DNA from: Methanimicrococcus sp034006575
GTDB lineage: Archaea > Halobacteriota > Methanosarcinia > Methanosarcinales > Methanosarcinaceae
Direction: 5' to 3'
Assembly: GCA_034006575.1 (NCBI GenBank)
Contig: JAVESN010000008.1
Location: 1-30,327, forward strand
DNA: 30,327 nucleotides
The notes below the pieces were generated by a model. The model had not been told where the DNA came from. It ran no database searches and worked only from the letters and a program-made list of their open reading frames with translations. Made by a program: the position numbers and the translations under genes. Numbering within the stretch: position 1 is the first letter of the stretch; each line of letters opens with the position of its first letter. Shown here piece by piece: positions 30,160 through 30,327 of this stretch.

Positions 30160-30327
30160 ATTCCGCGTTAACGATTCATTTTGGTCGTTACAGCGAATTG
30201 ACATTCATCTACTAATAATGAAGTCGGGAGTTTTTTCCCTGACTGATATGTGACCTGATGTTTCGGTAAACTTCGGCGGTGATTTTCAAAATTTTACCTT
30301 GCTTTGCAAGGTGAAAAAATTGTAAAT
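30160..30327 (+). ncRNA. candidate structured RNA or leader segment 2 (runs off the window)
   Basis: No ORF. It holds three hairpins: CGCGTTAACGA (about 30162) with TCGTTACAGCG, GTCGGGA-T-run-TCCCTGAC (about 30223-30243), and the perfect ACCTTGC-TTT-GCAAGGT (30296-30312). I recognise no riboswitch or RNA family in it. Ordered stems downstream of a promoter suit a structured leader of a gene just beyond the window. Confidence 0.4.

Overview
The window is archaeal and most likely from a low-GC member of the Methanosarcinales, in the Methanosarcina/Methanimicrococcus range. That placement is an inference from gene content: a tandem DUF1608-type S-layer protein of the Methanosarcina kind, a FilR1/DUF1724 methanogen regulator, CobY/CobZ-type archaeal cobamide genes, a CobD with a cysteine-rich tail, CDC48/VAT, family B DNA polymerase, aIF1A, RIO1 and a Dim2-like KH protein. 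Archaeal TATA boxes, GGAGG/GGTGA ribosome binding sites and a tRNA with a bulge-helix-bulge intron agree. No protein gene in the window ends in TAG, as expected for an organism that decodes UAG as pyrrolysine.

Layout: 0-5.4 kb is a plus-strand cobamide nucleotide-loop block (cobD, then the tightly packed cbiB-cobZ-cobS-cobY), preceded by a small protein that starts inside a 9-nt tandem repeat. 5.4-10.25 kb is minus strand: a FilR1-type regulator, a stand-alone archaeosine-synthase core domain protein, a PRC-barrel protein and a CDC48 ATPase with an unusual insertion. nadE follows divergently. 11.3-12.7 kb is an accessory islet: a broken gene, a 74-aa ORF, and an ADP-ribosyltransferase whose frame is crossed by one TAG codon.

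13.0-17.8 kb is a cell-envelope region: the S-layer gene, a 74-codon secreted peptide that shares its promoter architecture, two paralogous lipoproteins and a ferredoxin between them. 18.3-19.6 kb holds two redox flavoproteins on the minus strand (RutE-like and iron-sulfur flavoprotein-like). 19.8-21.3 kb holds a four-helix membrane protein and a secreted glycine-rich protein, followed by a hairpin-rich stretch, a 48-aa ORF and the intron-containing tRNA-Met. 21.9-25.8 kb carries PolB (two PCNA-binding motifs) and an SDR oxidoreductase, then pyrC on the plus strand. 27.7-29.7 kb is the conserved aIF1A / RIO1 / KH cluster. The last ~600 bp has no protein gene, but has two good promoters and several hairpins, suggesting small RNAs or a long leader of a gene beyond the window.

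The points most worth a second look are the TAG-interrupted ADP-ribosyltransferase with its overlapping partner ORF, the promoter module shared at identical spacing by the S-layer gene and the small secreted peptide, the doubled PCNA-interaction motif of PolB, and the putative RNAs at the right edge.
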